A stretch of DNA of 21,897 bases from an uncultured Porphyromonas sp. (GCF_915070105.1 NZ_CAJZFJ010000037.1:1-21897); one strand, 5' to 3'; positions 1 through 9,351 are shown, counted from the stretch's first letter. The notes: generated by a model not told the origin, from the sequence alone. Translations and numbers: made by a program.

Positions 1-67
1 AGTATACACGTGTGTACACAACAGTATACCCACGTGTACACAACTGTATACACGCGTGTACACTACA
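1..67. repeat. Palindromic array I (three 22-bp units)
   Basis: GTATAC occurs at 2, 24 and 46, and GTGTACAC at 12, 34 and 56. This is an exact 22-bp period, with a palindrome centre every 11 bp. Bases 2-20 and 45-63 are uninterrupted alternating purine-pyrimidine. The first 20 bases, AGTATACACGTGTGTACACA, recur exactly on the minus strand at 9518-9537. The array may extend left of the window. No coding or transposase context is visible. Function is unknown; protein-binding iterons or a DNA-structure element are possible. Confidence 0.9.
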
Positions 68-270
68 TCGCTCTAGGTATGAACGCAGCAGAGCTCTCCC
101 GTACGTTCGCCCCCCGGGCTAACGACAAGCATTGCAGAGGTATAGACAAGGGCTCCCTGAGGCATGAAATAATCCCCCCAAGAGCCAAAGGGCGGAGAAT
201 ACCCCAAGAGACCATGCGTCATCCCAGAGGAAGCAGGTAAGAGCGGGCTGGCTATCTCACCCTTTATCCG

Positions 271-278
271 TATATTTG
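271..278 (+). promoter_or_regulatory. Candidate Bacteroidetes -7 promoter box
   Basis: TATATTTG matches the TAnnTTTG consensus. No good -33 TTTG box is visible at the right distance. If used, it leaves a 5' untranslated region of roughly 165 nt containing the 381-394 palindrome. Confidence 0.4.
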
Positions 279-380
279 CGTGACAGATGGATTGCCAAAA
301 GACTTAGCTAATTTATGCCCCTCCATAGCACCATCCCTTATGCAGCCCAGTCGTACTATGTCACGACCATTCGTCCCCTA

Positions 381-394
381 GGTGATCGATCACC
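381..394. promoter_or_regulatory. Perfect 14-bp palindrome, possible operator
   Basis: GGTGATCGATCACC is a perfect inverted repeat 58 bp before the start codon at 453. It is loosely flanked by GTCC (373-376) and GGAC (397-400), which extend the symmetry. It could be a dimeric regulator site or a leader hairpin. No regulator gene lies nearby. Confidence 0.4.
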
Positions 395-452
395 CTGGAC
401 AAGGGCGCTATACCCCTCTCGAAATCAAATCCTAATAATAAATTCTTAATCT

Positions 453-3400
453 ATGAGACGAACTTTACTAAGCTTCTACCTCATCCTCACCCTAGGACTG
501 GGACTGCATGCGCAGATCCTCATGCCGGGGAATGATGGCGGGGAGAAGACTGTCGCGATCTCGTCCGATGAGACCTTCTACGATAGTGGAGGCAAGGACA
601 AGGGTATCCCGAAAAACGTCGTGTCGGCGATCACCTTCACCCCCCGACCCGGGGAGGTCATCGAGATCACCCTCGAGGAACTGGAGCTCACTGGTGGAGC
701 AGGCCTCTACTGCTACAACGGGGTAGCCAAGCTCATCAAGGAAGAGGATAGCGAGGGAGAGGAGTCATACACCCGCCCCAGAAATCCTAAACCCTTCCTA
801 TCCTACCCGCACGACATGGCTACGAAGGTCATCCGGTCCAAGAGCCTAGATGGGAAGGTCACTTTAGTCTTCGAAAACGGCAATGGCACGGGCAAGGGCT
901 GGGTGGCTAAAGTCTCCAGCACGCCCCGCCGTGCCGATGATAGCAAGCTACCCGATGGCGAGGTACGGATCAGTACTACTCCACAGACGATCACCGTCGG
1001 GGACAAGCCTCTGAACTTCTATGACGACGGCGGCAAGGACGGCAAGATCACAGAGCAGTTCGAGGGACAGATCACCTTCGTCCCCAAGACCGCAGGCAAG
1101 CACGTGAAGATCACCTTCAACAAGCTTGACCTCTTCAACACCAATCCCCAGCGCAACGACCAGCTACATATATATAATGGTAAGGAAGCGAAGGCGGACA
1201 AGCTCCTGCGCACCCTGCTCAAGGACAAGACCCCGATCGTCCTACGCTCGGGCTCTGAGGACGGCGCACTGACCGTCACGCTCAAGAGTACCACTGGGGT
1301 AACCAAGGATGGCTTCGAGGCGGTGGTAGAGGAATACACACCACAGGATATGACCCTAGTGGATATCCTACAGAGCCAGGCTAGCTCAGGCAAGGGCGTC
1401 ACCGCAGGCTCAGTGAAGCAGGAGATCCTACAGCTCAACCTCCAGACGAAGGACAACCTCAAGCCCCTCTCCGCTACCTCCCTCACCTTCACCACCGAGG
1501 GCAGTACGGAGGGCATTATCACCCGAGCCGAGCTATGGACAGTAGGCGAGGGCACAGTGAAGCCTGCCGTCAAGCTCGGCGAGACCTCCAGCGTAGGCAA
1601 GACCTTCACCATCACACTCAGCTCCCCCCTCACCCTAAGCGAAGGGGACAACAGCCTCATCCTCTACTACGACATCTCCGAGCGTGCCACCACTGGGGGC
1701 ACAATAGATGCAGCCCTAACCTCCGCCGTCATCTCGGGCAAGACCCAGACACCATCGAAGACGGAGGTCACGGGCAATCGTCCCATCAAGAACGAGGTCA
1801 TCAGCGCCGAGGGACACCATACGTACAAGGTCTTTGGCGAATGGGCCTTTGCCTCCAAGACGGCTCCATACAGCGGTAAGTACGAGGGGGGCAACAAGGA
1901 TCAGATCACGACCTTCGTTCCCGATGCCTCGGGGCGGGTCATTGAGATCGACTTCAAGAGCTTCAGCGTCTACTACGGCAAGAGTTCATTCAGCCCCAAG
2001 GCTAAGTTCGAGGTGTACGATGGCCCCACAGCTAGTGGTACCCCCATCTGGAAGGCCGATATCACGAACCACAACGAAGGCCCTAAGATTCTTCGCTCCT
2101 CCTCGGCTGATGGAGCTCTGACGATCGTATTCAACCCCAACCAGATCAGCAGTACATACACCGACAAGGGCTGGACGGCAGAGCTACGCTCCGTCACTCC
2201 TAAGGCGATGACGATCACACAGGCAGCGGGCTTCCAGGCCTCTACCGATGTCGTACCCGTCGGAGCAGCCAAGCAGGCTATCCTCGGGCTGGAGCTACAG
2301 ACCGAGGGCTTCCTCTCCCCCCTAACCCTCGACCAGCTCAAGGTCAATCTCAAGGGGAACGAAGGGCACCTCTCCCGCATAGCCCTCTATGCCTCTCACG
2401 ACAAGAAGGAGTTCAACTCCTCCTATCTCGTCGCTGAGGCCTCCACACCTCTCTCCGCAGAGGTTAACCTCGTGCCTACCGCCAACAAGACTCTGGCCGT
2501 AGGTGCTAACTACTATTACCTCGCCTTTGACCTCAAGGCCGATGCCCCCGCAGGCATAGACCTCGATGCCTCCTTCGGCGAGCTCATCCTATCGGGTAGC
2601 CCACAGGCGATCACCACCCCTGACCCCGATGGCACACGACGCACGAGCCTACAGCATATCTTCGAGGGGGGCAAGGATGTCACTGTAGACGTGACCTCTC
2701 CCCTACTCTTCTTCGATGCTGGTGGCCCTGGCCATGCTGCTCCTAGGACGACGGAGTCGGGCTCGGTACACTTCAGACCACGTGCAGGCGAGATCATCCG
2801 ATGCACCGTAGTCCGTGTAGCCAATACAAAGTCACAGAAGCTCAACCTCTACAGTGGAGCCTCCACGGATGAGAAGAACCTCATACACAAGCTCACCTCG
2901 GACGACAAGGCTCCCGAAGCCTTCATCTCCTACGCCGCAGATGGCTCGATGACCATCCAGTACGTCAAGGGCTATGGGGAGTCCGACTGGGAGCTTTCCA
3001 TTGAGTCCATCACTCCTCGCCCCCTAGCTGTCAAGGCCGTCAAGACCGAGGCCTCCCAGCCCAAGACACTCCTACGTGGAGAGAAGGACGTCCCCTTCGT
3101 CCACATCCAGGTAAGTGTAGAGGGTGAGCGTCAGTCTGTGACCGTATCGGGCTTTAACCTCACAGCCCTTGACGAGACTAGCCAGAAGGCTCTGAGCAAG
3201 CGTAGCATCTACACCACAGGCCGTGAAGAGGCCTTTAGTAGCAACGAGCTCTTCGGCTCCAGCGAAGACGCTACCGCCACTGCGATCACGGGCTCTATCA
3301 CCTACGACAAGCCCGGGGTCTACCACTACTGGCTCACGGGAGACATCGCCAGCACAGCATCCGTAGGCGCTGAAGTCAAGATGAGTCTACAGAGCGTCGC

Positions 3401-6400
3401 TGTCAAGGATGGTAGTGCCGTCGCTCCCAGCACCTCCGCCGAGGGGAAGCACACCATCAAGCAGGGGATGAGTGGGACATACACCATCGGGGCTTCCTCC
3501 GAGGCTAAGTACAAGACCCTCAAGGAGGCGACCGACGAACTTAGCCGAATAGGCGCCGACGGTGCCGTCACCTTCCTCATCGAGAAGGGTACCTACACGG
3601 GTATGGTTCTCATCCCTGAGATCCCAGGCCTCTCCTCTACGAACACCCTCACGATCCGCTCTAAGAGTGGCAATAGAGAGGACGTCGTCTTCGACATCAA
3701 GGAGTACAAGAAGGCCCAGTGGAAGTCTGGGGATAACCCCGGCCACTTCACCATCGACGGTACAGACTACCTCACCCTAGAGGCCGTCAGCATCAAGGCT
3801 GCCACCGGCGGAGAGAGCAAGCAAGCTCCCGCTGCACTACTCATCCGCAACAAGAGCGAGCACGTCACCATCCGCAACTGCTACGTCTGGGCACCCGAGG
3901 CTACCGACTATGCTACAGGTACCCTAGCGGGCGTACGGACTGCCGCAGAGAACGTAGCCAATAGGAACAGCGACTACTTCACCCTAGAGGGCTCTACCAT
4001 CGAAGGGGGCTACCAAGGAGCCTATATCGACGGGGCAAGCTACACCGTCCTACCCAAGCTCCGTGGAGCACTCGTCAAGGGTAATACCTTCGTCGGGCAG
4101 GGCTCCGTGGGGATTTACTCCACCAAGGTGAATGAGACCATCCTAGAGGACAACCACATCATCGGTACGGGTAAGGTCGCTAACCCTTACAAGGCTATTG
4201 ATGCTGTCCTCACGGGGAGCACCACCATCCGAGGCAATAAGATAGAGATTCACGACCTAGTAGCTGTCGGGAAGTATCGCGAACTCAATGCCCTCCACCT
4301 GCGTGGAGGCTCTGTGGCGGAGAACACCCCAGGCAGAAACCTCATCTACAATAACGAGCTCCGCCTCACGGCTGACAACCACCCCAGTGCCGTCTATGGC
4401 ATCTACTTCTCCGATGCCCACATCGGCAAGGCCGACATCCTACACAACTCCGTGTCCATCACCGGCCCTGCCGAGAAGAAGAACACGGCAGCTCTAGCGA
4501 ACGTCGGCAAAAACAACACGCTCGAGCACGACGTCACGATCAAGAACAACCTCCTACAAAACCACACCGGGGGCTACGTCTACTACCTCAATAGAGCGAC
4601 GATGAAGACGGGGCTCACCCTCTCCCACAATGCCAACTTCACCTCAGGGGCAAGCTACGCCTACCTCGGTGAGGCTGTCGATATCAACAAGTGGAAGAGC
4701 GAGACGGGCGATGCTACCTCGATCGTAGAGGAAGCTGCCTTCTTTGACGAAGCCTCCTCACTTCTTCCCAAGAAGGTAGGTGGTCTCCGCTTTGCCCCTC
4801 GTCTCCCCGAGGTCACCAAGGACATCACCTCCGCTGAGCGTCCTGACCCTGCTACGGCAGGTGCCTACGAGGTCACCGACCACACCACTCCTGCCCTAGA
4901 GGAAGGCTACCCACGTGTGGACAAGGTAGAGGTCACGACAGCTCGCCTCGTGGTCAAGGCCACGGAGTTCGGTAAGCTCCTCTACAAGGTACTCCCCTCA
5001 AGCGACGCTGTTCCTACGGTAGATGAGCTGAAGGCCTCGACGACCTCGCTGATCTTCAGTAAGGGTACCGAGCAGACCAAGGCTTTGACAGGCCTCACTG
5101 CGGAGACGGAATACAAGCTCTACGGCCTACTGCTCGGCCTGAATGACGAGTATACCGCCCCCTTCACTCCCGTCACCTTCACCACGGGGTACCCCAAGAC
5201 GGAGGTATCGACCTTCGAAGGCATTGCCGTAGGGGCGGCGGACTTCAACGATGGTACAGCACGCTTCGAGGGCTTCGAGGTCGTCCGCGAGGACAAGGGT
5301 GCGACCACAGGCAGTAAGCACATTGCCAAGGTCATCTCCCCTGCTGTAATCACCATCACCAACAGCCGCTATGACCTAACACTAGACGGCTTCTGGCTAC
5401 GTAGTGACAAGGAGGTCAAGCTCAAGGCTAAGGACAAGGATGGCACAGAGACCAAGACGAAGGACATACCCGCCACCGAAGGGAAGTGGGTCTATGTCAA
5501 CCTCCGTGAACTCGGCGCTCTACACTCCCTCACCCTCGTCACCCTCGGTACAGTACATATCGATGACTTCAGTGGTGCCCCCGCAGCCCTCACGCTGGAC
5601 GCCACCACCGAGACAGCCAAGAGTGGAGAGACGAAGACGCTCAGCGTCTCCGCCTCAGGTGGTGTAGCTCCATACACCTACGTCTGGACAGACGCCCTAG
5701 GCAAGGAAGTATCTACCGAGGCCTCCTACACGACGAAGGCGGATCATACCCGTCTGTACAAGGTCGTCGTCAAGGACGCTTGGGGTACCACAGCCTCAGC
5801 AAGCAAGCTCCTCAAGGTCACAGGCGACGCTGTACTAGCCACCTTCGATGATCTCGCACTCGCCAGCGAAAGCCACTGGACAGGTGACCCCAACCAGACT
5901 GAGGATGTACAGACCACGACCTTCTATAGTGGTAGCTACAGCTTCACCAACACCTATATGAAGAAGTGGGCTTCATGGGGCGGATACGCCTACTCCAACC
6001 ACACGGCTACGACCTACAGCCAGCTGGCTGATCAGTACAACGGTGTCGTTGGTCACGGGATGGCTGACTCCAAGAACTATGGTGTCGCCTATCTCTTCGG
6101 TGATACCAAGCTTCAGGTCACCCATGCTGCCAAGGCTGTGATCCCCGGCATGTACATCTCCAATACCGCTTGGGTCAAGTACGTCTCCGAGCATGGTACG
6201 GGCTTGGGGGATGAGCCTAATACGCCCTTCAAGAAGGGAGACTACTACAAGATCACAGCGATCTCCAACGACGACGAGAGCAAGAAGGTAGACTTCTACC
6301 TCGCCGACTACCGCAGTGAGAACCCTGCCGATCACTACGTCATCGACACGTGGCAGTGGCTGGACCTCTCCGCCCTAGGCGAGGTATCCTCGATCCGCTT

Positions 6401-6995
6401 CACCGCTATGGGTACACGTGCCAATCAGTTTGGCTCGACGATCCCCTTCTACTTCATCCTTGATAACGTAGGGGGTAAGATCATCGAGGAACAGGCGACA
6501 CAGGTCACCATCCGCCCAGGTTCGACCCAGGCTCTGGAGCTCGCTAAGATCTTCTCCTCAACGACCCTGCCTAAGAAGGCTGGTGCGACTGTCACCTATA
6601 CCCTCCTAGAGGCACCCAATGCCTCTCTAGCTACAGCAGTAGTGAAGGAAGGCAAGCTCGAGGTGACTACCAAGGCTAAGGGTGAGACGAGCCTCCTCGT
6701 CAAGGCCGTAAGCCGTGGTGCCACCGTCTACCTACGCATCCCGCTGACCGTGGGCGAACCTCCTGTCACCGATGACACTGCGAACATCACCGACCTACGT
6801 GTACTCCCCAGCCCAGCTGTGGACTACATCACGCTCACCACAGCAGGTCGAGTAGAGATCTTCTCCATCGCTGGCGAATGTCTCTATCGCAATGCCAACT
6901 ACCTCCGTGGGGATCGTATCAACGTCAGCGCCTACACACCAGGCATCTACGTCGTACGTGCGGGAGGCTCTAGCCAGCGCTTCATCAAGAAGTAA
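453..6995 (+). CDS. Giant multidomain type IX-secreted surface protein with beta-helix and DUF4465 domains
   Basis: A 2180-residue protein with an N-terminal signal peptide (about residues 1-21, ending LGLHAQ) and a C-terminal T9SS type A sorting domain (about 2112-2180: LPSPAVDYITL, then GIYVVRAGG and RFIKK at the end). It should therefore be exported by Sec and then secreted or anchored on the surface. Residues 25-1000 alternate four CUB-like beta-sandwich units (about 30-156, 171-295, 453-580, 735-855) with three modules resembling the N-terminal repeat of BNR sialidases (about 299-431, 586-720, 859-990). Next come a right-handed parallel beta-helix (about 1008-1476), an Fn3-like domain (1483-1582), a jelly-roll-like domain (1584-1708), a PKD/SprB-like domain (1710-1795), a DUF4465 domain (about 1794-2010, with AYSNHTAT, DYYKI and LDNVGG) and an Ig-like linker. 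No catalytic triad is evident. The beta-helix could be a polysaccharide lyase or an adhesin. Domain calls are from memory of family patterns; surface location is the firmest. Confidence 0.88.
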   Translation: MRRTLLSFYLILTLGLGLHAQILMPGNDGGEKTVAISSDETFYDSGGKDKGIPKNVVSAITFTPRPGEVIEITLEELELTGGAGLYCYNGVAKLIKEEDSEGEESYTRPRNPKPFLSYPHDMATKVIRSKSLDGKVTLVFENGNGTGKGWVAKVSSTPRRADDSKLPDGEVRISTTPQTITVGDKPLNFYDDGGKDGKITEQFEGQITFVPKTAGKHVKITFNKLDLFNTNPQRNDQLHIYNGKEAKADKLLRTLLKDKTPIVLRSGSEDGALTVTLKSTTGVTKDGFEAVVEEYTPQDMTLVDILQSQASSGKGVTAGSVKQEILQLNLQTKDNLKPLSATSLTFTTEGSTEGIITRAELWTVGEGTVKPAVKLGETSSVGKTFTITLSSPLTLSEGDNSLILYYDISERATTGGTIDAALTSAVISGKTQTPSKTEVTGNRPIKNEVISAEGHHTYKVFGEWAFASKTAPYSGKYEGGNKDQITTFVPDASGRVIEIDFKSFSVYYGKSSFSPKAKFEVYDGPTASGTPIWKADITNHNEGPKILRSSSADGALTIVFNPNQISSTYTDKGWTAELRSVTPKAMTITQAAGFQASTDVVPVGAAKQAILGLELQTEGFLSPLTLDQLKVNLKGNEGHLSRIALYASHDKKEFNSSYLVAEASTPLSAEVNLVPTANKTLAVGANYYYLAFDLKADAPAGIDLDASFGELILSGSPQAITTPDPDGTRRTSLQHIFEGGKDVTVDVTSPLLFFDAGGPGHAAPRTTESGSVHFRPRAGEIIRCTVVRVANTKSQKLNLYSGASTDEKNLIHKLTSDDKAPEAFISYAADGSMTIQYVKGYGESDWELSIESITPRPLAVKAVKTEASQPKTLLRGEKDVPFVHIQVSVEGERQSVTVSGFNLTALDETSQKALSKRSIYTTGREEAFSSNELFGSSEDATATAITGSITYDKPGVYHYWLTGDIASTASVGAEVKMSLQSVAVKDGSAVAPSTSAEGKHTIKQGMSGTYTIGASSEAKYKTLKEATDELSRIGADGAVTFLIEKGTYTGMVLIPEIPGLSSTNTLTIRSKSGNREDVVFDIKEYKKAQWKSGDNPGHFTIDGTDYLTLEAVSIKAATGGESKQAPAALLIRNKSEHVTIRNCYVWAPEATDYATGTLAGVRTAAENVANRNSDYFTLEGSTIEGGYQGAYIDGASYTVLPKLRGALVKGNTFVGQGSVGIYSTKVNETILEDNHIIGTGKVANPYKAIDAVLTGSTTIRGNKIEIHDLVAVGKYRELNALHLRGGSVAENTPGRNLIYNNELRLTADNHPSAVYGIYFSDAHIGKADILHNSVSITGPAEKKNTAALANVGKNNTLEHDVTIKNNLLQNHTGGYVYYLNRATMKTGLTLSHNANFTSGASYAYLGEAVDINKWKSETGDATSIVEEAAFFDEASSLLPKKVGGLRFAPRLPEVTKDITSAERPDPATAGAYEVTDHTTPALEEGYPRVDKVEVTTARLVVKATEFGKLLYKVLPSSDAVPTVDELKASTTSLIFSKGTEQTKALTGLTAETEYKLYGLLLGLNDEYTAPFTPVTFTTGYPKTEVSTFEGIAVGAADFNDGTARFEGFEVVREDKGATTGSKHIAKVISPAVITITNSRYDLTLDGFWLRSDKEVKLKAKDKDGTETKTKDIPATEGKWVYVNLRELGALHSLTLVTLGTVHIDDFSGAPAALTLDATTETAKSGETKTLSVSASGGVAPYTYVWTDALGKEVSTEASYTTKADHTRLYKVVVKDAWGTTASASKLLKVTGDAVLATFDDLALASESHWTGDPNQTEDVQTTTFYSGSYSFTNTYMKKWASWGGYAYSNHTATTYSQLADQYNGVVGHGMADSKNYGVAYLFGDTKLQVTHAAKAVIPGMYISNTAWVKYVSEHGTGLGDEPNTPFKKGDYYKITAISNDDESKKVDFYLADYRSENPADHYVIDTWQWLDLSALGEVSSIRFTAMGTRANQFGSTIPFYFILDNVGGKIIEEQATQVTIRPGSTQALELAKIFSSTTLPKKAGATVTYTLLEAPNASLATAVVKEGKLEVTTKAKGETSLLVKAVSRGATVYLRIPLTVGEPPVTDDTANITDLRVLPSPAVDYITLTTAGRVEIFSIAGECLYRNANYLRGDRINVSAYTPGIYVVRAGGSSQRFIKK

Positions 6996-7018
6996 ACTCA
7001 GCACGCCTTCCCTTCCCT

Positions 7019-7086
7019 AGAAAAGGGCAACCCCTCGAGAGACCACCGACCCAGTCGGTGCACCTCTCGAGGGGTTGCCCTTTTCT
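7019..7086 (+). terminator. Strong terminator of the surface-protein gene
   Basis: A perfect 23-bp stem (7019-7041 with 7064-7086) encloses a second 7-bp hairpin, CACCGAC/GTCGGTG (7044-7050 with 7054-7060). The right arm ends GCCCTTTTCT. The left arm starts AGAAAAGGGC, so the hairpin also presents a T-run on the minus strand and could work in both directions. It starts 23 nt after the stop codon. Confidence 0.9.
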
Positions 7087-7138
7087 GTCCTCCCACCCTA
7101 GCGACTCAGCTAGCCCTATCGCTCCTGCTAGCTAACTG

Positions 7139-7250
7139 CATCCCAGCTCTGTCATACCGACATCTCCCAGCCCTGCCCTACCAGTAGCTCAGAGCCCTAG
7201 GCATAGCTAGCTCACTGCCCTCACCACAGCTAGCTCACTATCCTGACAGC
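7139..7250. repeat. Degenerate 22-23-bp tandem repeat
   Basis: AGCTAGCTCACT occurs at 7205-7216 and 7228-7239, a 23-bp spacing. A related unit containing TAGCTCAGAGCCCT starts at 7182. Weaker units (CATCCCAGCTCTG, then CATCTCCCAGCCCTG) sit at 7139 and 7161. The array lies in the convergent gap between two terminators and has no coding potential. Function is unknown. Confidence 0.65.
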
Positions 7251-7272
7251 ACAGCTAGTCCTTCTCAGCTTT

Positions 7273-7335
7273 CCTATTGGACTTATTGCACCTATTAGAC
7301 CCATTGCACCTATTACTCCTATTACACCTATCCCA
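7273..7335. repeat. 9-bp tandem repeat, seven copies
   Basis: Seven consecutive 9-mers read cctattgga, cttattgca, cctattaga, cccattgca, cctattact, cctattaca, cctatccca. The consensus is CCTATTnnA. The length is a multiple of three, but no reading frame uses it. It lies between the convergent surface-protein and rpsA genes. Confidence 0.9.
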
Positions 7336-7376
7336 TCTACTAGCCCCATAGAGCCAGCCTATAGCCTATAATGCAG

Positions 7377-7410
7377 ATCGCCCCACAGAGCCTAGGCTCC
7401 GTGGGGCGAT
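7377..7410 (-). terminator. Hairpin terminator of rpsA
   Basis: ATCGCCCCAC (7377-7386) pairs with GTGGGGCGAT (7401-7410), and GAGCC/GGCTC extends the stem inside one mismatch. It lies 35-68 nt beyond the rpsA stop codon on the minus strand. A T-run is weak on both strands, so termination efficiency is uncertain. Confidence 0.7.
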
Positions 7411-7444
7411 CCCCATTCGTTATGTGGGTGTAGCGTTTAGACGC

Positions 7445-9238
7445 TTAGGAGAGCTTTTCCTTCAGTGCTGCGAGGGCATCGAGGTCACCGAGGGTAGCCT
7501 TCTCCGTAGCAGCGTTGGTAGCAGCTACAGCGGCAGCTGCATCCTGCTGGCGAGCCTGACGCTCACCACGCTCTGCACGTTCGCTAGCACGAGCCTCAGC
7601 CTTTGCTTCGTCTTCGAAGGTACGGCTGTGTGAGACGATGATGCGGCGAGCGTCCTTGTTAAACTCAATCACCTTGAAGGGGAGGGTCTCACCCTTGGTA
7701 GCCTGCGAGCCATCAGCCTTCATGAGGTGCTTAGGCGTAGCGAAGGCTTCGATACCCTCGGGGAGGGATACGATAGCACCCTTGTCGATGAACTCACTGA
7801 TTGTACCTTCGTGGATGGTACCTACGCGGTAGTCAGCCTCTAGGTTGTTCCAGGGGTTCTCCTCTACCTGCTTGTGGCCTAGGCTGAGGCGACGGTTCTC
7901 CTTGTCGATCTCGAGGACAACGATTTCAAGGGGAGCACCGACTTCGGTGAACTCGTTGGGGTGCTTGATCTTCTTCGTCCAGGAGAGGTCAGAGATGTGG
8001 ACTAGCCCATCGATACCCTCCTCGATTTCTACGAAGACACCGAAGTTCGTGAAGTTACGCACCTTGGCAGTGTGGCGAGAACCGATAGGGAAACGCTTGT
8101 CGATGTTTTCCCATGGATCTTCCTTGAGCTGCTTGAGACCAAGGCTCATCTTACGCTCTTCGCGGTCTAGCGAGAGGATGACAGCCTCTACCTCGTCTCC
8201 TACCTTCAGGATATCCTGAGCAGAACGTACGTGCTGTGTCCAGCTCATCTCGGAGATATGGACAAGCCCTTCGACGCCAGGAGCGACTTCGATGAATGCA
8301 CCGTAGTCAGCGAGGACGACGACCTTACCCTTGACCTTGTCACCTACCTTGAGGTTAGCGTCTAGGCTATCCCATGGGTGTGGCTGGAGCTGCTTGAGGC
8401 CAAGAGCGATACGCTTCTTAGCTTCGTCGAACTCAAGGATAACGACGTTGAGCGTCTGATCGAGTGATACCACCTCGCTGGGGTGTGATACACGGCCCCA
8501 AGAGAGGTCGGTGATGTGTACAAGACCATCGATACCACCGAGGTCGATGAAGGCTCCGTAGGAAGTGATGTTCTTAACCACCCCTTCGAGTACCTGACCC
8601 TTCTCGAGCTTGCCGATGATCTCAGCCTTCTGGGCTTCGAGCTCAGCTTCGATGAGTACCTTATGTGATACGACGACGTTCTTGAAGTCCTGGTTGATCT
8701 TGACGATCTTGAACTCCATAGTCTTATCCACATACGCATCGTAGTCGCGGATAGGACGGACGTCGATCTGAGATCCAGGGAGGAAGGCTTCGATACCGAA
8801 GATATCGACGATCATACCACCCTTCGTACGGCACTTGACGTAGCCTCGTACCACTTCGTCCTTTTCTAGGGCTTCGTTGATACGATCCCATGAGCGTGCT
8901 ACGCGAGCCTGACGGTGAGATAGGACGAGCTGACCCTTCTTATCTTCCTGTGACTCGATGAAGACCTCTACCTTGTCCCCGACCTTTAGCTCAGGGTTGT
9001 AGCGGAACTCCGAAGCGGAGATACGACCAGAGCTCTTGAAGCCAATGTCTACGAGGACATCACGCTTGTTGATCTCGGTGACAGTACCTATGACGACCTC
9101 CTGATCCTTGACGTTGTTCAGCGTGTTGTCGTAGGCGGCTTCCTGCTCCTTGCGAGAAGCAGAAGCGGCGGCTTCTCCCTGCTCAAACTCATCCCAGTTG
9201 AAGTCTGCGATGGGCTTGATCTCTTTTAAATTTTCCAT
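7445..9238 (-). CDS. rpsA: 30S ribosomal protein S1
   Basis: A 597-residue protein with six consecutive S1/OB-fold RNA-binding domains (about residues 46-113, 127-193, 213-283, 298-370, 385-457 and 471-540). The middle repeats carry the typical YGAFIDLGGIDGLVHITDLSW-like core. S1 binds mRNA on the small ribosomal subunit and supports initiation, which matters where Shine-Dalgarno sequences are rare, as here. The N-terminal 45 residues are acidic, and the tail after residue 545 is rich in Ala, Glu and Arg, as in other Bacteroidetes S1 proteins. The start is the ATG at 9238-9236, preceded by an A/T-rich leader (AGTTTAACAA). A TATCTTTG box lies about 115 nt upstream. The gene faces away from the small membrane-protein gene and converges on the surface-protein gene. 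The sequence looks intact and functional. Confidence 0.98.
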   Translation of the reverse strand: MENLKEIKPIADFNWDEFEQGEAAASASRKEQEAAYDNTLNNVKDQEVVIGTVTEINKRDVLVDIGFKSSGRISASEFRYNPELKVGDKVEVFIESQEDKKGQLVLSHRQARVARSWDRINEALEKDEVVRGYVKCRTKGGMIVDIFGIEAFLPGSQIDVRPIRDYDAYVDKTMEFKIVKINQDFKNVVVSHKVLIEAELEAQKAEIIGKLEKGQVLEGVVKNITSYGAFIDLGGIDGLVHITDLSWGRVSHPSEVVSLDQTLNVVILEFDEAKKRIALGLKQLQPHPWDSLDANLKVGDKVKGKVVVLADYGAFIEVAPGVEGLVHISEMSWTQHVRSAQDILKVGDEVEAVILSLDREERKMSLGLKQLKEDPWENIDKRFPIGSRHTAKVRNFTNFGVFVEIEEGIDGLVHISDLSWTKKIKHPNEFTEVGAPLEIVVLEIDKENRRLSLGHKQVEENPWNNLEADYRVGTIHEGTISEFIDKGAIVSLPEGIEAFATPKHLMKADGSQATKGETLPFKVIEFNKDARRIIVSHSRTFEDEAKAEARASERAERGERQARQQDAAAAVAATNAATEKATLGDLDALAALKEKLS

Positions 9239-9351
9239 TTGTTAAACTTACTATGAATTACACACGAGCGTCTCTCGATAGGAGAGGTACGCATGACTTG
9301 CTGACCTAAATAAGCGGACATCAAGCGATGCTCTCCTACAAAAGTCGGGGA

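Larger units (their letters stand above)
68..452. other. Intergenic region upstream of the giant surface-protein gene
   Basis: I see no convincing gene here. The open frame running through 10-240 is an artefact of reading through the repeat array. The stretch holds a candidate -7 box at 271-278, a perfect palindrome at 381-394, and an A/T-rich leader just before the start codon at 453. Confidence 0.6.

Noticed and set aside
10..240. Open frame with YTHVYT-like repeats running through array I
   Set aside because: The residues come from translating 22-bp GTATAC/GTGTACAC DNA repeats. The remainder has no family resemblance and no promoter or leader.
1019..1660. Long antisense frame inside the surface-protein gene
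   Set aside because: It mirrors the strong codon bias of the sense gene, which has clear domains and a sorting signal; the antisense product has no recognisable domain.
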